Origin: Mauremys mutica
Lineage: Eukaryota > Chordata > Testudines > Geoemydidae
Reading direction: 5' to 3'
DNA: 64,000 bases
Assembly (NCBI RefSeq): GCF_020497125.1
Contig: NC_059074.1
Span: 192,195,415 to 192,259,414 of the forward strand
Part shown: piece by piece, positions 44,739-56,619 of the stretch
Position numbering within the stretch: the stretch's first letter is position 1
How the letters are laid out: the number at the start of each line of letters is the position of its first letter
Notes under the pieces: model-generated
Database searches by the model: none
The model's input: the letters and a program-made list of their open reading frames with translations, nothing else
Told to the model about the DNA's origin: nothing
Program-made: the position numbers and the translations under genes

Positions 44739-47377
44739 CAGGGCCGTAGCAACAAAGAACGTGGCCCCCTCCGAACATATGTCCGGGGCCCCTTACAATG
44801 CAGAAATTGGAATGCGGTATTTATTTTATACAATATACAGGGTTCATATTATGTATACATAGGCCTACAGTGTACATGTATTCCGTATTTACGCAAAGCG
44901 CTTCTTTCGAGCCTTGTTCTCCGCAAATTGGTTAATCAATGCGTCATAGTCCAGAGATCTGGCAATCTTGTTTTCGATTGAGATAACTGCAAGTGCAGAA
45001 AGCCTATCATCTGTCATGGTTGAGCGCAGGATATTCTTGATCAGTTTCATTCTGCTGAAGCTCCTTTCAGCACCGGCGACAGTAACTGGTGTGGTCAGAA
45101 GAATTCTGATGCAAATGCAAAGATTCGGCTATATCTCCTGAAGGCTGTTCTTGTATATGTACGTTAAAAAATTGTTTGCCGTGACAAGTCCTCTCTCTTT
45201 CTCGATGACATAAATAAAACGATTCAATTCCATTATGAGTTCGTTGGCATCAACGTCTCCCATTTTTCTTTCAAAATTTTTGCTGTGATTCTCAAGTTCA
45301 TTTTCTCTGTGACACTGCTTCAGGCTGTTAGCGTTGTACAGAAATCCAAACAACTTATACCACTCCACGAGTTGGTCAAATCGTGACGAAACAGAAGATA
45401 TGGCCTGATCAGTGAGAACAAGAAAGAACTGCGATTTGAATTTTTCTTCGGCAGAAAGACGACTCGAATCATCAGCACATTCGTAATCAAACATGCTCTT
45501 CTTACGTCGCACCCTGGTTTCTGGAAACACCTGCTCAATACCCATATGCTCTGCTATTTCACGTGCATTTGTGACCACAGAGTTATATCCTGTATTTCGA
45601 TAGTTTTCTAAAAACTTCATTGTAGCACCGACTTCTGCCTGCAGTACGTCAATTGACACATCTGGTGACTGAATTAATTTGCTGGTTTTATTGACGTGAA
45701 ATAGTATATCGTACCATGTGTACACAGTCAGAACAAAAGGCCACGTAGTAACATGGTCTAAAAGCGCACCGGCTTCTGTTGCTGTATTGCCATCTTTCTT
45801 TTCGAGCGCATATTCTCGCAAAGATGACAAAGCATTGCACAATTCTTCAAGGTGATAACGCAATGGCTTCACAGCATCAATTCTCGACTCCCAACGAATA
45901 TCCGATAACCCTTTAACAGATATTGGCATATGTTCTTGAAGTATATCCCAACGTGAAGGTGAAGAAGAAAAGATAACGTATATTCTGTTAATCAGACCGA
46001 AAAAGTCAACGGCATATTTCAATGACTTTGCCATGTCTGAGTTCACAAGATTCCAAGTGTGAGCTCCACATGGTACATACAAGGCACGGTCATTTATTTC
46101 TAGCATGCGGCCTTGAACTCCTTTATTCTTTCCTCTCGTATTTGCACCGTTATCATAAGCTTGGCCTCTCATGTCAGCAATGTCTATTCCTAAGTTGTTT
46201 GCCATTTCAAGAAACGCTTCCAATAAGCCCTCGCCAGTTGTATCATGAACATTAAGAAAACCAACAAACGCTTCACAAATATTGACACCATCTTCACCGT
46301 TGCATTCAACAAAGCGTAACACCACAGACATCTGTTCTTCATGTGACACGTCGGGAGTACAGTCCAAAATAACTGAATAATATTTTGCTTTTTTAAGCTG
46401 CGCTATGTTGGCCTCTTGAATGTTACTGGCAACAAGTTGAATCAGCTCGTTTTGGATCTGTGGACTGAGGTACTGAACATGTGTCTCTGCCTTCTTAATC
46501 CTCTGTAAAAGTTCGCTGAGGACAGTATCATACTTTGCAAGCAATTCAAACAGTCCCAAAAAGTTGCCATTCGAAGGATTGCCGAGCTTTTCATTACTTC
46601 CTCGAAATGCCAAGTTTCTTTCGGACAAGAAAATAACAACATCAACCATGCGTTTGACAACATTTCTCCAGAAATCTCTTTCTTTCAGAAAAGCCTGCAA
46701 TTCGAGTTGGTCAATAGATGTACGGTTTACTATGCCTGACCGAAGGTCAAACCATTTCACCATACAGTCTTGATGACCTTTGCCTGTTTCATGCTGCTGA
46801 AGTCTTTTTGACAGTGCTTTCCAAGCAGATGTTCCACGATGTAGCGGTATGTCGCCAGTGCCAAATAATTTACAACAAAAACAAAAAATGGCATCTTTCT
46901 GAACTGAGTACATTAACGATGAACGTCTTATTTTCTCGCCATTTGCCATGGTTCGATAGACATGCGTACTTGTGAACCTCCGTCTTTCCTCGTTAAATGG
47001 AAATTCGTAACTTTCATTCTGCTGCGGTGGGCCACGTGCAACAATGTCACACACTTGCCTGTCTGATATTATAGATGGCCAATCTCCTGGATCATCAGTC
47101 AGTGGTTCAGATTCAGATACTTCTTTCCCGGCAGCAGCTGGAATATCTGTCACAGTTTGTTTGGTAGAACAACTGGCTTCACCTTCGACCTCACTTGAAG
47201 CACTTCTGGATACGATTCGTTGCTGCTAGCGCTGTCCGTTTCATGTGCCTGTACCTGTACGTTGGATTGCAGCGCAAAAGACGTTGACAACTTTGGAATT
47301 TTCTCAAGTTCCTTCTCGGCATCTTTTGCTGCCTTTCGTTTACTAGCTCCACTCTTATACGTTCTCTTAGACATCAC
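44739..47377 (-). mobile_element. hAT DNA transposon with ZMYM1-type transposase, left part
   Basis: The left end may be CAGGGCCGTAGCAAC at 44739. The transposase gene fills 44890-47377. The right end was not found; a CAGTGGTGTAGCCAG-like end on the minus strand near 48500-48515 is possible, but its 8-bp flank does not match the left flank. Confidence 0.6.
44890..47377 (-). pseudogene. hAT transposase, zinc-finger MYM-type protein 1-like
   Basis: An N-terminal frame (47377 to about 47210) starts MMSKRTYKSGASKRKAAKD. A shift near 47210 leads into the main frame, which runs 674 residues to 45129. There the TTF-type zinc-finger region (FCFCCKLFG, HETGKGHQDCM) precedes a DUF4371-type segment (YYSVILDCTPDVSHEEQMS, RGQAYDNGANTRGKNKGVQ, VPCGAHTWNLV) of the hAT catalytic core. 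A TAG stop at 45129-45131 is followed in the same frame by the C-terminal hAT dimerisation domain (GAERSFSRMKLIKN, RLSALAVISIEN) to about 44890. Two lesions in about 2.4 kb make it a young but dead copy, unless the stop is read through. Such genes can be domesticated, but nothing here shows selection. Confidence 0.85.
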
Positions 47378-49065
47378 AAAGCACGCTTCTGCATTGGAAA
47401 CGATAAAAAACTAAACAACTAAATTAATAACATTTATCCGCCGACCACCATTATGAACGCAAATACACATTCTTTGAATGGGTCCAACTAAAATTTGAAA
47501 CTGACCAACAGACAACTGATGTACCAATAGCATTATGATGTATCATAATGACTTCACGGTTTTGTCAGTAAAACCAACATGGATTGTGCAATAGCGTCAA
47601 TAAATGTCACTTACCTAGTTATACCTTACATTTTTTGGCTACTTTTAGGGGCCCCCTTCCTTGCGGGGCCCCTGCCGGTCGGAGGGTACGGAGGGCACTC
47701 GCTACACCTCAGTCTGAGGAGCAGCAGCCCCGTTGGTCCCAGGCAGCCCTGTGTAGAGCAAGGTGGCCATGCGGCAGGGAAGGGGGCTCTGAAGCCCAGC
47801 TGGTGCCGGTGGAGAAGGAAGGGAAAGGGGAGGGGGGGTTGCTTTTTTCTCGTGGCCTCTCTTCAGCGGAGGGGACGGAGGGAGCAGCAGGGCCAGGAGG
47901 CAAAGGAGCAACTTTGAGTTATTGCCCCCCCACCCCGTACTTAATCCCCCTTCAGTGTTGCGCCCGGGGCTGTGAAACGGTGCTTAGTGCAGCTTGTGAA
48001 GGAAGGGGGGGCGGGTAAAGGTGCTTTAAGGTGCCAGTTGAGTCTCCTCATCTCACTGCTGAATAGCTGCAGACCCAGTGCTCAGAATTCAGCAATGTTC
48101 TCAGAGACTGTGCAGTGCTCTATAGGAGTTTTTAATTGCCTACCAAATCCTTCAGCAATACCACCTTTTCACTCAGCTATCTCCTGAATAGTGGTGACAG
48201 GGTGGTGAGGGGAGTGTAGCAGATGCCAATTTGAGGTGAATAGTCTCTTGGCCAGATTCTACTGCATTTATGGTGCTTTGTGGCTGGTGGATAACCAGGA
48301 ATCTGGTTAATAATTGTTCTCTAAATTCAGCTTTCTTCTTTCTCTCTCTCTGAATTATCACAAAATAGTAGTGTGCAAGCTGACTGGATAATGGTAATAG
48401 CATAATCTCTTGTTATAGCACTGTAAACCCTACTACCTGATTAGTAATTGGATATGTCGGGTGGCACCTTTTTTTATGTGTTTGCTCCCCCTGTTAGAAC
48501 CTGGCTACACCACTGGGGAGGGGAGCTTCCTAGACCTTAGTAGCTGGGGCATGGGTGAATTTTGTGACACCTGCCCCACCCCCCCAGGCACCACCCTGCA
48601 GTCCCCACTCCTGCACCACGCTGGACAAGGGGCAGTCCCATCCCCAGTGAGGCTATGGTGAGGGGCAGCAGCAGAGGAGGCCACACGTGATGGCAATCCC
48701 CGCTCCCCCCCCCCGGTGCCCACCATAGGGGAGGCGAGTGGGCTTTCTGGACCTGAGAGGGGCCCTAGGAACATGTGCAGTGACCGGGGGGGGGGAGAGG
48801 AGGGGTCCCTCCCCTGGAACTTGCTGCTGCCAGTGAGGGGGTGGGGGGAGTCCTCTCTGGCCCTAGCCCTGGGGCAGCCTGTCTGTACCCCAAGTTCCTT
48901 ATCCCCAGCCTTGCTCCACCCCAGAGCCTGTGCCCCCAGCACCCCAACCCTGAGCCCCAGCCCTGAGCACCCTCCTGCACTGTGAACCCCTCATCCCCAG
49001 CCCCACCTCAGAGTCCTCACCTGAGGGGAAAAACATGCAACTTAAATTTGGTGGCCAGTTTAGAG
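47378..49065. other. Region right of the hAT transposase, unclassified
   Basis: 47640-47940 is GC-rich. 48660-49010 is C-rich with low-complexity frames. No gene is recognised. Confidence 0.4.
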
Positions 49066-49120
49066 TATCATAGAATATCAGCGTTGGAAGGGGCTGACGT
49101 GTTATAGATTCATTTTATCC
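49066..49120 (-). repeat. CR1 3' tail remnant
   Basis: TATCATAGAATATCAGCGTT followed by GGAAGGGGCTGAC is the reverse of a CR1 3' terminus. Very short. Confidence 0.6.
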
Positions 49121-49616
49121 CAGCAACAAATTCTTGATTTGTAGGACCACTAATAATCAACAATGGATTTTTCTGATAGTGACATTGTGCAATAAAGAGA
49201 AACTTAAATGCTTACAGCTTCCAGTCCATGTTTACACTATTTAATAAAATATATATATTAGCTTACAGGGCGGGAGTGGGGGGGAAGCACCACCAAAAAT
49301 TATACAAACCTGCCGCCTATACAGGGACTACCCCAGGAGCCTTTCCCTTCCTCCCTTATTTCCCCAGGTGTCGCCTGAGTTAGTCACATGTCCTCCTTGA
49401 CTCTTACTCACCTGGGGAGGAAAGCTAAACTTGTCTCACATTAACCTTAATTTTTGCAGCCATGGGTCTGAGCCTACAAGTGGGTAACAGCATTTCCATA
49501 TAGAACAATCTGCAAGGATGGGCCTAATAGTAAGAACAGTGTCAAAGCAATGATGTTGTGCAAGGCCACTGAACAGACAGAGAATGCAGCACTGCAATGA
49601 TCAGCTTCAGTCATCT
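49121..49616. other. Unclassified intergenic DNA
   Basis: Nothing recognised. Confidence 0.4.
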
Positions 49617-49624
49617 TCCTAGAA

Positions 49625-49986
49625 CAGGTTGGGCAAACTTTGTGGCCTGAGGGCCACATCGGGTTTCATAAACTGTATGCAGGGCCAGTTAGGGGAGAGG
49701 GTCGTGGCCCGTCCCCCCCAGGACTCCTGCCCCATCCAACCCCCGTTCCCTGACAGCCCCTCTGGGACCCATGCCCCATCCACACACCCCTGCTCCCTGT
49801 CCCCTGATCGCCCTCAGATCCCCACCACCCCACCCAACCCTGCATTGTGCCCGTGGCGGAGCAAGCAAACTGAGGCTGCGGAGAGAAGCTGGGGGCTAGC
49901 CTCCCAGGCCAGGAGCTCGCGGGCTGGTCAGGACAGTCCCACAGGCTGACCAGATGTGGCCTGCGGGCCATAGTTGCCCATCTCTG
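49625..49986. mobile_element. hAT-type MITE
   Basis: Left CAGGTTGGGCAAACTTTGTG and right GGCCATAGTTGCCCATCTCTG are inverted ends. Flanks TCCTAGAA and TCTTAGAT agree at 6 of 8 positions, a decayed 8-bp duplication. Confidence 0.75.
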
Positions 49987-50714
49987 TCTTAGATCAAAAG
50001 GTTTAACCTTGTCTAAAGAGAAAAATACTTGAATACTTAATACAGTTACACAATTGTTAGACAAGCTTTTTAATTCAAAGATCTATTTTGAGCCCCACAT
50101 TGGAAGCCAGGTAAATATGGGATAATTACTGTTTGAAATGCATAAACATTACAGAGCTTTGGTTATTGCTTGAAAACAAGTTCAATATGAAATGTATCTT
50201 ATAAACAATTGATTAATAATTTGGAACTTCCCTGAAAGTTTTATTACTGGGGGCAGGAATAATTAACTATCAAACCCAGTGTCTTCATTTTAATTTCAAG
50301 ACTCAATCTCCATATTATTCTAAATAAGGAGGATTTTTGGTCACATATTTGCTGATGTACTATGAAACAAGCGATTCTGTCTTTATAGAGTATCTCTCTG
50401 CTTTGCCCTAGGGAAAAGGCTAATGAAAAAGAAAAGCAAACAGGGTGAGGCAGTGAAGTAGCTTCCTACTCTGTAAAGCCTCCATCACACACACCACAGG
50501 CTAGTAAAGGGCTGTTAGAAAGAGTTCTCTGTTTCCCAGTTTGTAATCCGGCGATGATACCACACTCCTGCCTTTGAACCTGTGAAGGAAGAGCCCTGCA
50601 GAGGGGCTCACCCGGCCATGCTGATGGTGTCACCCTTGACCCCAATTCCCCTGCACACCTTTGATGGCTGCTTGTTTTGGTGCCCTTAGGAGCCTCAACT
50701 GCTAATGATCAGCG
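49987..50714. other. Unclassified intergenic DNA
   Basis: Nothing recognised. Confidence 0.4.
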
Positions 50715-50718
50715 CCCG

Positions 50719-51341
50719 TGTTGGTGTCACTAGGCATAAATCTAGGTAACTCGGGAGGATGGCTTTGGGCCTATGTGACCCAAAGTACCTTTATGTAAAG
50801 TGCTTTTGTTAGCCTTACTAAACTTTTGTAACCTCTTGTGTTATGTGCTGATTACTGGCAGCTGCAAGGCTGCTTGGCACTAGATGTAGCCAATACTAAA
50901 TAAGATAGGCGGAAAGCAGATGCTGTAATTAAAGTTATATGTATGAGAACGTAGCCCCCACGGTGGGAAAGTACAGATAACTGTTCACAGAAGAGGTACT
51001 AACGAGCTAAAGTGGTTTTTGCCAAGTATGATTTAACCTGCTTAGTGTAATTGTTACTTGCATGATGTATTTGATATAGAAAATAGACGGGAGGGGGAAG
51101 AAGGGGGGGTAAGGGGGAGGAGTGTGGGGGGTGATGGGAATGCTTAGCTGAAGTTATGTATAAAGAGAGGAAAACCGCTTGTATCGGTGTGCAGGATTTG
51201 AGATTGCTATGTCTCCCTTGCACCTTATTTGGGCTCAAATAAACTTGGTTTGCTTCTCCACCCTGGTGTGTTAATTAGTGCGGCGCACACCGGGCAACGA
51301 ACCCCCACTGTTGCTGTCCTCGGCCCTCTGTGCCAGCAACA
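50719..51341 (+). mobile_element. Solo ERV LTR, copy 2 (diverged)
   Basis: Begins TGTTGG and ends AGCAACA, with TATAAA at 51159-51164 and AATAAA at 51238-51243. The CCCG duplication is perfect (50715-50718 and 51342-51345). It differs from copies 1 and 3 in U3 but shares the R/U5-like end (AAACTTGGTTTGCTTCTCCA). Confidence 0.9.
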
Positions 51342-51436
51342 CCCGGACACTTGTTTGTGCTGCAGACTTTGTGGTGATTCTCAAGGGCTCTGGGCTCAGA
51401 TGGCAGTAGTGTGGCCTTTACATGACTGGGCCAAGA

Positions 51437-51645
51437 CGTGGGTCTCACACTTTTGTACTGGTGACCCCTTTCACATCACAAGCCTCTGAGTGCGACCCCC
51501 ACTATAAATTAAACACTTTTTAATACATTTAACACTATTATAAATGCTGGCGGCAACGCAGAGTTTGGGGTGGAGGCTTGCAGCTTCCAACCCCCCACAT
51601 AACAACCTCCTGAGGGGTCCCAACCCCCCAGTCTGAGAACCCCTG
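51437..51645. mobile_element. hAT-type MITE, decayed
   Basis: Left GGGTCTCACACTTTTGTACT and right CAGTCTGAGAACCCCTG match the ends of the element at 61873-62090 in inverse order. No flanking duplication is left. Confidence 0.6.
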
Positions 51646-51873
51646 CTGCACTAGAGAGTCTGGCCCGGCTGGTGCAAGGCCTGGAGCACTCGAGCAGGGC
51701 CCCACGCAGGCGCTGGGTATTCCCAGCCCAGGGCCTCGCCCAGCCCCCGGGGAACAGGCAGTACAGCCAGAGGAGCCCACGGGGGCTCCCTGGTGCGGCC
51801 GGGCCGCAGCTGCGGGGTCTAGGGCGCCACCGATCCCCCAAGAGCCGCAAACGGAGCTCGCGAGGGGGAATAA

Positions 51874-52460
51874 AGATTATGTTGACCCGGTGCGCTCAAT
51901 ATTAGAGTCCAACCTTGAACAGTGACCGGAAGTCATGTTGCCCCGGTGCTCTCTCTCTTAGAGTCCAACTGGGAAGAGTGACCGGAAGTGACAGCACTCA
52001 GTAACCCCTCTAATGGATTCCTAACGGGAACAGTGGGCGGAGGCTGCCCCGTTTCCATAACTGGGGGATGGGGCGCTAGCGGAGAAGGGGCGGGGGGCTG
52101 GAGACATGGAGGAGGGGCGGGGTGCGGTCCCTGCTGCAGTGCAGCAAGCTAGAGCCTGCCCCCCCGCGCGCACTTGGACGGTGCAGAGCAGCACATGGGG
52201 CAGGGAGACAACATCTCCCGGGGGGGCTTCCCAGCAAGGGCGGCCCCTCCCCAGCGTCACAGCACATTTCGCTTTCGGCCTCGCACCACCGGCCCCTCGC
52301 TCTAAAAAATGGGAAGGCGGGGCCGGGTCTGGCAGCAGCTAATGGGAGATGGAGTCAGGGGAGAAACTACATTTCCCGTGGTGCCATGGGGCCTGCAGTG
52401 GCTGATGGGAAATGGAGGCAGGGGAGACACTACATCTCCCATAATGCATTGCCTCACGCT
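51874..52460. promoter_or_regulatory. CpG-rich promoter-like segment
   Basis: Two units of about 57 bp in tandem (about 51874-51930 and 51931-51988) each end in an ETS-type ACCGGAAGT. GC boxes (GGGGCGG) lie near 52087 and 52115. Two ZNF143/THAP11-like ACTACATTTCCC/ACTACATCTCCC motifs lie at about 52369 and 52430. A TTTCGCTTTC ISRE core lies at 52267-52276. CpG is common here compared with the flanks. No gene could be tied to it on either strand. Confidence 0.55.
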
Positions 52461-53229
52461 CCTCTCCCTGCCCACCCCACTGCTTCTTGCAGTGGCAGCC
52501 TCAGGCAGTCACTGAGCTGTGGCCCTGGGATTTCCCCACCCGACCCCAGGCTCTGTAGGGTTTGCAGGTGGGGTGCCCTGGGAGGTTGGGGTCAGGGGAA
52601 GATGGGGGGGCTGCAGCAACCCTGGCCACTCACATGTTCCCAGAATGCTGAGAGAGGGCGGGGAGGTAATATCTAGTATTGGAATAACTTCTTTTGGGGA
52701 GAAGAATAAGCTTTTGAGCCAGGCAGGGTTCTTCAGGGCTGGGAAAGGTGCTCAGAGCATCACACCTAAATATAAGGTGGAGTCCTCTGCCAGAACACCA
52801 GCCATTCCAGTGCTTCTCGGTACGGCATGGACCCATCCACACCCGTATTACCAGCCCTAGTGCCTAACCCAGAGGTAGTGCCTCTGAGTGCAAGTCCTCC
52901 AGTGGTTACTGCTCCCATGGGGGTGGTACACACAGGACACTGCCTTGCCTAGCCACCAGGGGGCACTGCCACAGTGGTGGGGGTTTACATAGGCCACTGC
53001 CCTAAAATGACCACTGGGGTCACATCCCAACCACATGGAGCTACACAAAGGGCACTATCTCACCTGGCCAGCAAGAGTCACTGTCCCAAAGGGAGAGAGA
53101 TTCACCATGTACTGCCAAACCTGGTCACCAGGGTGCACTGCACCATGGCACACCCCCGCTGAGTGTGGTGGAGCGTGTCCATGTGTTATGCTGCACTTTA
53201 AAAAACAAGCCCAATGCCGCTGGTTGTCA
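52461..53229. other. Region right of the promoter-like segment
   Basis: 52620-52800 resembles a vertebrate interspersed repeat (AATAACTTCTTTTGGGGAGA, CTTCAGGGCTGGGAAAGG). No first exon could be recognised. Confidence 0.4.
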
Positions 53230-54215
53230 CAGATTAATTTTAGGTTTCAGAGTAGCAGAACGCTACTAGCTGTCACTTTCAGCCCCCAACTAAAACCTCT
53301 CCAGTGCATCATCAAGGATCGACAACCTATCCTGAAAGATGATCCATCACTCTCACAGATCTTGGGAGACAGGCCAGTCCTTGCTTACACACAGCCCCCC
53401 AACCTGAAGCAAATACTCATCAGCAACCACAGATCACACAACAAAAAACACTAACCCAGGAACCTATCCTTGCAACAAAGCACATTGCCAACTTTGTCCA
53501 CATAGCTATACAGAAGACATCATCATAGTGTGGCTGATGTGATTGGGTCCTATCAGAGGCTCGTTCACCTGCACATCTACCAATGTGATATATGCCATCA
53601 TGTGCCAGCAATGCCCCTAGGCCATGTACATTGGCCAAACTGGACAGTCTCTATGTAGAAGAATAAATGGACACAAATCAGACATGAAGAATTATAACAT
53701 TCAAAAACCAGTCGGAGAACACTTCAATCTCCCTGGTCACTCGATTACAGACCTAAAAGTCGCAATATTACAACAACAAAAATCTTCAAAAACAGACTCC
53801 ACTGAGAGACTGCTGAATTAGAATTAATTTGCAAAATGGACACCATTAAATTAGGCTCAAATAAGGACTGGGAGTGGATGGGTCATTACACAAAGTAAAA
53901 CTATTTCCCTGTGTTTATTCACACACACACGCACACGCACGCACTTCTTGTCAACTGCTGCAAATGGACCATTTTGATTACCACTACAAAAAGTTTCTCT
54001 CTCCTGCTGGTAATAGTTCACCTTAACTGATCACTGTCGTTACAGTGTGTATGGTAACACCCATTGTTTCATGTTCTCTGTGTGTATATATATTTTCCTA
54101 CTGTATTTTCCACTGAATGCATCCAATGAAGTGGGCTGTGGCCCATGAAAGCTTATGCTCAAATAAATTTGTTAGTCTCTAAGGTGTCACAAGTACTGTT
54201 GTTCTTTTTGCAGAT
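53230..54215 (+). mobile_element. Penelope-like element, 3' part
   Basis: The frame at 53624-53821 carries the GIY-YIG endonuclease start, YIGQTGQSLCRRINGHKSD, then PVGEHFNLPGHSITDLKV. The 3' tail ends with AAGCTTATGCTCAAATAAAT and TTAGTCTCTAAGGTG, a known form in turtles. The left side starts with GGTTTCAGAGTAGCAG. The RT is missing or unrecognisable. Confidence 0.85.
53918..53945. repeat. CA/CG microsatellite
   Basis: A short CACACACACGCACACGCACG run within the Penelope-like element. Confidence 0.9.
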
Positions 54216-54344
54216 TAATTTTATTTACATTTGTGATTGTTGTCAGATGCTACCGGTGTGGTGCTCTGCTCTGTTCAATGTTGATATCACTCGGCTGCAC
54301 ACGTGTGTTCCCTCTGCATGCTGTCCCAGTTCTTTGAAGATAGC

Positions 54345-54720
54345 TGACACAGCAGACCCGAAGAGAACCCCCAATGACCACAGAGTCTAGTAAGGTACGA
54401 AGGCACGTCAGCCAGGTTTATTGCCGTATGGACACGATAGTTCCCCCTAGATCGTTACTCTACAGGGCATACTACGAGAAAGTGCCTCCTGGCAATGGAC
54501 TCGGCTCAATTAGTGGCAGGACTTTCCACTGCCCCCTCGGCCGGACAAAGACACCGCCCCAGGGATACATTCTTATACACAGGTACAAACAAGTTACACA
54601 TCACTCCTGATGTATTGAGGTGCAGCCCTTCTATGTAGCAAGGTACAACCCCTCTACATAGTAAGGTGCCGCCTCTCACCTTGTATATGTTGGTTCGAAC
54701 AAAACAACTCTATCCATCAT
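54345..54720 (-). mobile_element. LTR-like unit, minus orientation
   Basis: On the minus strand a TATAAG box (about 54575) precedes AATAAA (about 54420) by some 150 bp, as in a small LTR. Ends are not resolved; the solo LTR at 54777 lies directly next to it. Confidence 0.4.
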
Positions 54721-54776
54721 ATTACCCTTTTGGCCCTGTCATTGGGATGGGTCAGCCTGTTCCTTGTTATTTGTGT

Positions 54777-55289
54777 TGTTGGTGTCCCTAGGCCTAAGTG
54801 AACCAAAGTTGTGACTCTAGGCCTAAGTGAACCAGAGTTCTTCCATGCTGTGAACTTTAACCAGCCTAAAATGCTAATAAACAGCAAGCAAAATTTGTAA
54901 CTGTCAGCTTTCTTAGCTTGCAGCTGCAGTTCAGCTCGAAACAGCAAAAAGCGGCAGTAAGACGGGGGAAAATGGGGAGGAAAGTCTGCATGCGTCTGTG
55001 CTGTGAAGGTCATAGATAAACATGCGAATGAGAACAGTTCTAACAAGCTACAATATAGTGTTTAGTGTAACTATTGCAAGGGGGAGAGAGAAAGGGAAAG
55101 AAACAAAAGGGGTATAAATACTGGGACCCCGCCTGCGTGCGGGTGTGCAGGATTTGAGATTGCTATTTCTCCCTTGCACCTTATTTGGGCTCAAATAAAC
55201 TTGGTTTGCTTCTCCACCCTGGTGTGTTAATTAGTGCGATGCACACCGGGCAACTGTTGCCCCCCCTCGGGCCCTCTGGGCTGGCAACA
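54777..55289 (+). mobile_element. Solo ERV LTR, copy 3
   Basis: Begins TGTTGG and ends GGCAACA, with TATAAA at 55113-55118 and AATAAA at 55194-55199. The GTGT duplication is perfect (54773-54776 and 55290-55293). Highly similar to copy 1. Confidence 0.92.
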
Positions 55290-56007
55290 GTGTGGAATGT
55301 ACAAGTATGTGAATGTTCTGATATATAGTGTTCAGTACCTTTTAGGTACGTATCTTCTTGCAGCATCAGCCCTTTCCTTGCCAGCTTCTGTGAGCAGGGC
55401 CTGCCTCTGGCTCACAGCTTAACTTTGCTTTATGTTAGCAGAGTCTTGACCATTACTTTAGCTTAGGCCTCAGGCCTCATACCAGGCCTCTGATACCAAG
55501 GTTTATATCTTAGGGCCTCCTCTTACTACAGTGATGAAGAAGTTACAATCTCCACCTTGCCATGCACCTGCCCTAAGCTGGCACAGTGTCCCTGAGGAGA
55601 GCAGCTGCCCCAGAACATAGAGACCCAAAGGGGAAGGAGCTTTAATGGGCAGCAATGAGAAGCTGCTTAGAGACCCTGGTGAGGGGCACAAGGAGCATTC
55701 ATACAAAACTTTATGCAAACTCCCCACTTCATCACACATGAGTTGTAACCAGAGTTCATGGAGGACAAGTGGGGGAAGAAAGAACACACAGAAAAATCGG
55801 CATTTCACCAAACACAGGTGAAAAGAAACAACACGACGTCTCCTTCCCCCACCCCATTTCCTGCCTCCTTGTTCTCAGCAAGAAAGAACTGGAACTAGGG
55901 CTCATGCTCAGCAGGGCTGGTGTAACCACTAGGCAAACTAAGCAGCCACATAGGGCGCCAAGATTTGGGGGCACCAAAAAGCAGTGCCCCCCCAAGAAGT
56001 TTTACAC
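55290..56007. other. Unclassified intergenic DNA
   Basis: Nothing recognised. Confidence 0.4.
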
Positions 56008-56009
56008 TA

Positions 56010-56619
56010 CAGTGGAGTCACATCTTACATGGGGGTTAGGTTCTAAAGTCAGCGCAAAAGAGGAAAATCACGTATAGTGAAAATTTCCATAAATTACAGT
56101 ACACACAGTATACACTAGAACAGGGGTCCTCAACCTACGGCACATGTGCCAAAGGTGGCATGTGAGCCAATTTTATTTTTTTTACATTTCACTCAGCCCG
56201 CTGCCGGCTGGCAGGCAGGCGCTGGTGGCCGGAACCCCAGACCAGTAGCAGGCTGAGCCTGCTGCCGGTCTGGGGTTCCGTCTGCCAGCTCCTGCCAGCC
56301 GGAGTCCCGGCTGCCAGCCCCGCTCAGCCTGCTCAACCCACTGCCAGCTGGGGTCCCAGCCACCAGCCCCGCTCAGCCCTCTGCCAGCCGCAGTCCCAGG
56401 TGGTGGCTCTGCTCAGCCCTCTGCTGCCATGGGTGAATGGTCTGGGGTTCCGTTTACCCAGGGTTCCATCCGCCGGCCTGGGGTTCTGTTCACCAGAACA
56501 GACCCAAAGCCTGCCATTAAAAAAAAAAAAATTATCGGCTCGTGTGCCACCTTTGGCACGATTTTCCTCTTACGCGCTGACCTTAGAACCTAACCCCCGC
56601 GTAACATGTGACTCCACTG
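56010..56619. mobile_element. Tigger-like MITE with a hAT end inside
   Basis: Inverted ends of about 60 bp start CAGTGGAGTCACAT; TA precedes the left end and GA follows the right. A second inverted structure inside (CAGGGGTCCTCAACC, GTGCCAAAGGTGGCA) resembles a hAT end, so one element has entered another. No coding capacity. Confidence 0.75.

Noticed and set aside
44410..44833. Minus-strand open frames in GC-rich DNA beside the hAT element
   Set aside because: Pro/Ser/Gly-rich, no family resemblance and no splice-site support.
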